From: Sindora glabra
Taxonomy: Eukaryota; Streptophyta; Magnoliopsida; Fabales; Fabaceae
Reading direction: 5' to 3'
DNA length: 64,000 nt
Assembly: GCA_020226215.1 (NCBI GenBank)
Contig: CM035233.1
Coordinates: 3,410,001-3,474,000, forward strand
Shown here: positions 58,881 to 64,000 of the stretch, piece by piece
Layout of the letters: each line of letters starts with the position of its first letter
How positions within the stretch are numbered: position 1 is the first letter of the stretch
The notes under the pieces: generated by a model
The model's input: only the letters and a program-made list of their open reading frames with translations
Database searches by the model: none
What the model was told of the DNA's origin: nothing
Position numbers and translations under genes: made by a program

Positions 58881-59953
58881 TTATTTCTATTTCTTGTTTG
58901 GACAAGAAAGGTTTTTCATTTATAATAAAGGACAAAAGTTATTCAGTTTATTTAAATGAAATGTTTTACTGTAGTGCACAAATGTTCAATGGGCTCTATA
59001 TTCTTGATCTTGAAATGCCTGTCTATAACATAAACACTAAGCGATTTAAATCAAATAGTTTAAATCCAACCTATCTCTAGCATTGTCGTTTGAGCCATAT
59101 AAATGAGAAGCGCATATCCAAGCTCCATAAGGATGGATTCTTGAATTCATTTAATTTTGAATCATATGAAATATGCGAATCTTGTTTGCTAGGAAAAATA
59201 ACTAAAACACCATTCATTAGACACAGTGAAAGGGCTAATGATCTATTAAGTCTCATACATACTGATGTATGTGGGCCTATTAGTTCACCTGCTAGAGGAG
59301 TTTTTCAGTACTTCATTACATTTACTGATAATTTCAGTAGATATGGATATATGTATCTTATGAAACACAAATCAGAATCCTTTGAAAAGTTCAAGAAATT
59401 CAAGAATGAAGTACAAAACTAACATAGTAAAAGTATTAAAACACTTCGATCAGATCAAGGTGGAGAATACTTAAGCTAAGAATTTGATAACTATCTAAAG
59501 CAGTGTGGTATAGTATCACAACTCACTCCACCTAGAATGCCACAATGGAATGGTGTTTCAGAAAGGAGGAATCATACCTTGTTATACATGGTACGATCTA
59601 TGATGAGTCATATAGATTTTCCAATTTCCTTTTGGGGGCATTCTCTAGAGACAGTTGCTTCTACGCTTAACCATGTTCCCTCTAAAACGGTTTAAAAGAC
59701 TCTATATAAAATATGGACTGGGAAACGTCCCAGCTTATCTTTTATGAAGATTTGGGGTTGCGAGGCCTATGTAAAACGTCAAGTTTCTGATAAGCTTAGA
59801 CCCAAATCGGACAAGTGCTACTTTGTAGGGTATCCTAAGGAAACTAAGGGATACTATTTCTATAGTCCTAGTGAAGCAAAGTGTTTGTCGTATGAACTGG
59901 TATTTTTCTGGAAAGAGAATTTATCTCTAAGAAAAACTATGGGGGGAAAGTAG
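58881..59953 (+). pseudogene. Pre-integrase and integrase of the plus-strand copia, broken
   Basis: Integrase joins the DNA copy to the host chromosome. After SISCLDKKGFSF the zinc-binding H-H-C-C part reads HCRLSHINEKR...CESCLLGK. The core keeps all three catalytic acids: the Asp in HTDVCGP (about 59260), the Asp in LRSDQGGEY (about 59455), and the Glu in WNGVSERRNH (about 59565). The later MVRSMMSHIDFPISFWGHSL and WGCEAYVKRQV...CYFVGYPKETKGYYFY blocks are also present. Stops at 59078, 59420, 59477, 59693 and 59951 break the frame; all parts up to 59951 share one frame. A run of six G (59941-59946) marks the frameshift into the RT frame. Confidence 0.9.
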
Positions 59954-60924
59954 AAATCGAAGAAGTGTGAGACTCACAAAGTAACACTGAACCTATAATA
60001 GAGCCTGAAAAAAGGCCACAAGATGTTATGGGTCAGGAACTAGCTTAAGTAACACAAGGCCCACGTAAGTCTGGTAGGATACGCCATGAGCCCAAGAGAT
60101 ATGGATTTCTTGTAACTCAAAATGGCAATGTTTTGCTCATGAATCAAGATGATCCTACAACTTACCAAGAAGCTATAAAAGGGCCAAACTCTGAGAAGTG
60201 GCTTGAGGCCATGAAATCTGAGATGGATTCCATGTATACTAACTAAGTATGGACTTTGGTTAATCCACCTGAAAGGGTAAAACTCATTAGGTGCAAATGG
60301 ATTTTTAAGAAGAAAATCGACATGGATGGTAACGTGCAAACCTTTAAGGGATCATTAGTTGCAAAAGGTTATAGGCAAGTTCATGGTATAAACTATGATG
60401 AGACCTATTCCCCAGTTGCCATGCTTAAATCCATCCGAATTTTGCTTGCTATTGCAGTTTTTTATGATTACGAAATCTAGCAGATAGATGTCAAAACTGT
60501 TTTTCTTAATGGAAAGCTCCTCGAGGATGTGTACATGACACAGCCTGAGGGTTTTGTCATTCCTGAAATTGCTGGAAAGGTATGTAAGCTACAATGATCC
60601 ATTTATGGATTAAAGCAAGCTTCACGGAGTTGGAATCTTTGTTTTGGTGAGGCAATCAAAGAATTTAGTTTTATAAAAAATGAAGATGAATCTTGTGTTT
60701 ACAAAAGGGTTAATGGGAGCACAATTATTTTTCTTGTATTGTATGTGGATGACATACTACTTATCGGAAATGATATCCCTACACTGCAAACAGTAAAGAC
60801 TTAGTTAGGGAATTATTTCTCGATGAAAGACTTAGGTGAAGCTGTCTATATACTAGGTATTAAGATCTATAGAGATAGATCAAGAAAATTGCTTGGCCTA
60901 AGTTAGAGTACATACATAGATAAA
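59954..60924 (+). pseudogene. Reverse transcriptase of the plus-strand copia, broken
   Basis: RVT_2-type reverse transcriptase copies the element RNA into DNA. In the new frame the linker (GPRKSGRIRHEPKRYGFLV, about 60059) leads to WLEAMKSEMDSMYTN, then VWTLVNPPERVKLIRCKWIF, VQTFKGSLVAKGYRQVHGIN, YDETYSPVAMLKSIRIL, QIDVKTVFLNG, SIYGLKQASRSWN and the catalytic YVDDILLIGND (YVDD codons 60742-60753), and FSMKDLGEAVYILGIKIYR. All three catalytic aspartates are in place. Stops at 59968, 60046, 60244, 60478, 60595, 60802 and 60904 kill it. Most stop codons stand where the family has Gln, Trp or Arg. Confidence 0.92.
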
Positions 60925-61785
60925 GTGTTAAAACAGTTTAATATGCAAGAATCTAAAAGAGGATTTTTGCCTATGTCACATGGCATAAATTTGTCCAAAG
61001 CTCAGTGTCCTTCGACACAAGATGAAAAGAACTGCATGAATAAGATACCATATGCATCAGCAATTGGATCTATCATGTATGTCTTGATATGTACTCGTTC
61101 TGATGTCTCGTATGCTTTAAGCATGACGAGCAAGTACCAGTCAAATCCAGGTGAACCTCACTGGACTGCTGTTAAGAATATCCTTAAGTACTTAAGAAGG
61201 ACTAAGGATTCATTCTTAATATATGGAGGAGAGGAAGAACTTGTTGTAAAAGGTTACACTGATGCCAGATTTCAATTCGACAAAGATGACTTTAAATCGC
61301 AGTCAGGTTATGTATTTAGCCTAAATGATGGTACTGTGTGCTGGAAGAGTTCAAAGCAGAAAACAGTGGCCAACTCTACTATAGAGGCTGAGTATATTGC
61401 TACATCTGATGCGTCAAAAGAGGCTGTTTGGATCAAAAAGTTCATTACTGAACTTGGTGTTGTTCCTAGCATTGCAAACCCAATGGATCTCTATTGTGAC
61501 AACAATGGAGCCATTACACAAGCCAAGGAACCCAGATCTCACCAACGGTCCAAACATATACTTAGGCGCTTCCATCTCATTTGAGAAATCATCGATAGAG
61601 GAGATGTGAAGATATGCAAAGTACTAACTGATGATATTATCATCGACCCACTGACAAAGCCTTTAGCGCAGAAAAAGCATGATGGTCATACTATGTCACT
61701 TAGTATTAGATACATGAGTGATTGGCTCTACTCCAAGTGGGAGATTGTTAGTGTGTGTCTTAGAACCAATCATATAGATGATTGA
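60925..61785 (+). pseudogene. RNase H end of the plus-strand copia pol
   Basis: It continues in the RT frame. An open run of 219 codons (60925-61584) contains MLKQFNMQESKRGFLPMSHG, YASAIGSIMYVLICTRSDVS, the RNase H acids in GYTDARFQFDKDDFKSQSGY, STIEAEYIATSDASKEAVWI and LYCDNNGAITQAKEPRSHQR, then KHILRRFHLI and a stop at 61582. After the stop EIIDRGDVKICKVLTDDIII and DPLTKPLAQKKHDGH follow, the usual end of copia pol. The frame runs through the polypurine tract and closes at 61783 inside the 3' LTR, as is common. This is the best-preserved part of the element. Confidence 0.92.
61735..61745 (+). promoter_or_regulatory. Polypurine tract of the plus-strand copia
   Basis: AAGTGGGAGAT immediately before the TGTTAG start of the 3' LTR, a sequence typical of plant copia elements. 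Confidence 0.9.
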
Positions 61786-62772
61786 AGTTATACACAATGT
61801 ATTATATTTTATTTTAGGTAATTTAATTATTATATTTTATTTTTATAATTTTATTATTATTATGCATAATTTATAACTTAATATAATAATTATCCTTTGA
61901 ATAGTTTCGCTATTCCTAAAATGCCCTTAGTTAAGTATTATTACAAAAATGATAGTAATAATACATCGAGACTAGCATGTATAGTGACTGATGATTACAA
62001 ATCATGAATATGTGATATCAAGTCAATACATGAGTACATTACTAGTGAACAATGTACTGGACTAACCCACTATGAGAATATTGCATGGATAGACGTGTCA
62101 TAAGTTATTCTCATATGATCACAAATACACATAAACCTTTAACCTAAAGTCACTACGGTTCCCTACATGAGGAATTACTCACTTTAATATTATCCTATAT
62201 CATCTTTAATCAAGATGACAAGTAGGGCATTGATTGTATGTGTCATAAATCGTGCAGAGGGAAGTGAGTGATGCAGATGAAACTTTGTTACTCTTGTATA
62301 AAAGAGAAATATCCTTAGACCCCTTGATTGAGTGAGACTTAGAAATGCATGACCATGCTCAATTGAATTAATATGTGATATTAATCATTTATTTTAAGTC
62401 TACTCAGTATCAAAAAATATAAATTGAACATTGAAGAGGATGACACATTCCATGCCTCCAGTTCAATTTGGATATTATTATAAAAAGATTATGATGCAAA
62501 ATGTTGATCATGTATTAGGTGGATGTCGAATCACAGACATTCTTACTACTTAAGTGGCAGTGATGTATTGCTAGATACCGCTTACTATTTATGGCTAAAG
62601 AATGAGTCATTGTTAACGTAGTAAGAACCTACAGGGTTACACAAAAGGAATAGGAATAAGATAATAATTAATTGGACTTTAATTATATTAATATCCAATT
62701 AATTAGACTTATTTTTGTGCATATATATATTATTAAGAATAATGAATTCATGTAATATATATATTATATGAT

Positions 62773-62803
62773 ATTATTTGATATTAAAGTAATATCAAAT
62801 AAT
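62773..62803. repeat. Perfect 14-bp stem hairpin in the 3' LTR
   Basis: Same palindrome as at 55225-55255, without any change, although the LTRs differ around it. Confidence 0.85.
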
Positions 62804-63047
62804 TACGTTATCAGATATTAGATAAATATATTATGAGATAATAATTTGATATTTGATAACTATATGCAATTATTTAATATTAAGATATTTATATTATGAG
62901 ATAATATTATCTAATGTTAGATAATTAATAAATAAGTCATATCTCTCCTCATTATCTCTAGGATAAGGATAAAATGAGTTGTTAAGTGTGATTAGGATTT
63001 TAGAAGCATTATCCTAGTAGGATTAGGATTGTGGCTTGCCTAAGTTC

Positions 63048-63055
63048 TATAAAAG
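63048..63055 (+). promoter_or_regulatory. TATA box of the 3' LTR
   Basis: TATAAAAG, matching 55500-55507. It could start read-through transcripts into the right flank. Confidence 0.65.
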
Positions 63056-63393
63056 GGGGCTTGAAGGCAGCATATTAGAGACACGCTTATAGGCTTCCTA
63101 AAACCCTAAATCACTCAGAAAATATCAAAATCATAATTCCTAGAGAGAGAAACGCATCCTAGTAGGTTTGTGGAGGGCGAGAGGTCGTTGTTCACTCCGT
63201 GTGGATACCATAGAGACGCTGTACCTTCCGGCTAGCGTTTGATTCATCTGCTCTCAAGTTTTGATCAGTAAAAACATGAGTGCCTAATAGGTAAAACTCT
63301 AATCATTGATTTATGCTTTTTGCATGGATTCTAGGTAGAATTCGGATTAAAATTTTAAAAATTCGCTGCATGTAATAATTCGAATTCCTAACA

Positions 63394-64000
63394 TAATATT
63401 GTAATTATCTTTGGATAAATTTTTTTGTCTAAGTTAACATGCTTGTTTTTTATTCAAAACTAATGTGGAAAGTTATTAAGATTGCAATTATTATGAAATC
63501 AATATGTTATATTTAACTATTAATATTTTAAACATAATACATTGGAATTGGGCATCAATTTTAGTATACAATCAACATGGAAAATGAAACGATGTCATTT
63601 CAGTTTTCACTAAATTCATGAAAACAAAGATAGGAGATAAAATAAAGAAACTCTATTTTGGCACCAAAAAGCAAAGTGAAAGTTTTTTTTTTTTCCTCAT
63701 GAGATTCATTGTGCCCTAATAAGAAATTCCATCGAAGATCATAAGAGTTCATTTTCATTATCTAGTTTAGCCTTAGCTTGCTGAAGTCCTTTTCTCCTAA
63801 TTAAGATGTGTTTAAATGTCTCATTTTTCCTTTAAACCTAAGGAAGAATGTTTTAATATTAAGCTTGTGTACTTTTGCATTTGTTTGGATTCTATGTGAT
63901 TGGTTTGATTTTTTAAAATTTTAGGTGGTGTAAATATTAATATATGCATATAATAATATAATTATAAATTAAAATATTAATTTATTAATATAAATATAAT
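63394..64000. other. Right flank, AT-rich, no gene recognised
   Basis: Begins with the TAATA target duplication. AATGTGGAAAGTTATTAAGA and AATCAATATGTTATATTTAA-like text resembles the repeats at 51.6-53.0 kb, so the copia probably landed in an older repeat. No coding motif to the window end. Confidence 0.5.

Larger units (their letters stand above)
54190..63393 (+). mobile_element. Complete but dead Ty1/copia retrotransposon (~9.2 kb)
   Basis: Two LTRs (54190-55843 and 61746-63393), a primer-binding site, a gag-pol region in copia order (gag, protease, integrase, RT, RNase H) and a polypurine tract are all present. The target duplication is TAATG (54185-54189) against TAATA (63394-63398), one base off. 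LTRs differ at about 30 positions in the first 600, mostly transitions, so roughly 5%. The coding part has two net frameshifts and about fifteen stops. It sits inside a repeat-rich region that may itself be a CACTA relic. The lineage within copia is not certain; the gag and pol wording is of a common plant single-ORF type. Confidence 0.95.
61746..63393 (+). repeat. 3' LTR of the plus-strand copia
   Basis: 1648 bp, starting TGTTAGTGTGTGTCT and ending CGAATTCCTAACA. It aligns throughout with 54190-55843. It would supply the polyadenylation signal in an intact element. Confidence 0.94.

Noticed and set aside
57987..60339. Minus-strand frames at 57987-58178 and 60040-60339
   Set aside because: Antisense to gag and reverse transcriptase of the plus-strand copia.
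61397..61609. 70-codon plus-strand frame in another phase of the RNase H region
   Set aside because: Overlaps the well-supported RNase H frame and has no motif of its own.

Overview
The window is nuclear DNA from a flowering plant, probably a dicot. It is strongly AT-rich, holds no recognisable intact host gene, and carries plant-type mobile elements: Ty1/copia LTR retrotransposons, En/Spm (CACTA) transposons with TNP2-type relics, Mutator-like and Stowaway-like elements and a LINE tail. Species cannot be told from the sequence. No tRNA, rRNA, CRISPR or prokaryotic features were seen. All alignments below were made by eye, so percentages and boundaries are approximate.

Layout. (1) 1-5394: AT-rich, no gene, two local duplications. 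(2) 5395-21263: a decayed CACTA transposon of about 16 kb with relics of the TNP2 transposase region (DUF4218- and DUF4216-like) and of a second gene of the transposase_24/TNPA type. Nested in it is a non-autonomous LTR retrotransposon (16383-20843) with a perfect 5-bp target duplication, TATAA. (3) 21264-26294: AT-rich DNA with a Stowaway-like MITE, a fold-back, an (ATT)n run and one exon-like ORF. (4) 26295-43178: a second copia element, on the minus strand and heavily broken. Its lower LTR is split by a 4.5-kb and a 0.9-kb insertion. Its body carries two copies (A and B, in inverted orientation) of one non-autonomous CACTA family, and its upper LTR carries a truncated LINE tail with its own target duplication. 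Domain order is gag, protease, integrase, RT and RNase H, all ruined. (5) 43184-54189: a Mutator-like element with about 275-bp terminal inverted repeats, a GC-richer promoter-like island at 47.2-47.5 kb, copies of a small AT-rich repeat, and a region resembling CACTA subterminal repeats. (6) 54190-63393: a structurally complete but dead copia element on the plus strand with two 1.65-kb LTRs, primer-binding site, gag-pol and polypurine tract. It is broken by frameshifts and about fifteen stops, most explicable as C-to-T or G-to-A changes. (7) 63394-64000: flank.

How the parts relate. The genes do not work together as a pathway; the window is a stack of transposon insertions. The nesting gives relative ages. 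The minus-strand copia is older than the CACTA copies A and B, the LINE tail and the two LTR insertions inside it. The big CACTA element is older than the TATAA-flanked LTR element. The plus-strand copia, with LTRs roughly 95% alike over the part compared, is probably among the youngest insertions. No new biological system is claimed; the most notable items are the nested architecture, the CACTA A/B family with its ~72-bp subterminal repeats, and the mutation pattern of the plus-strand copia.
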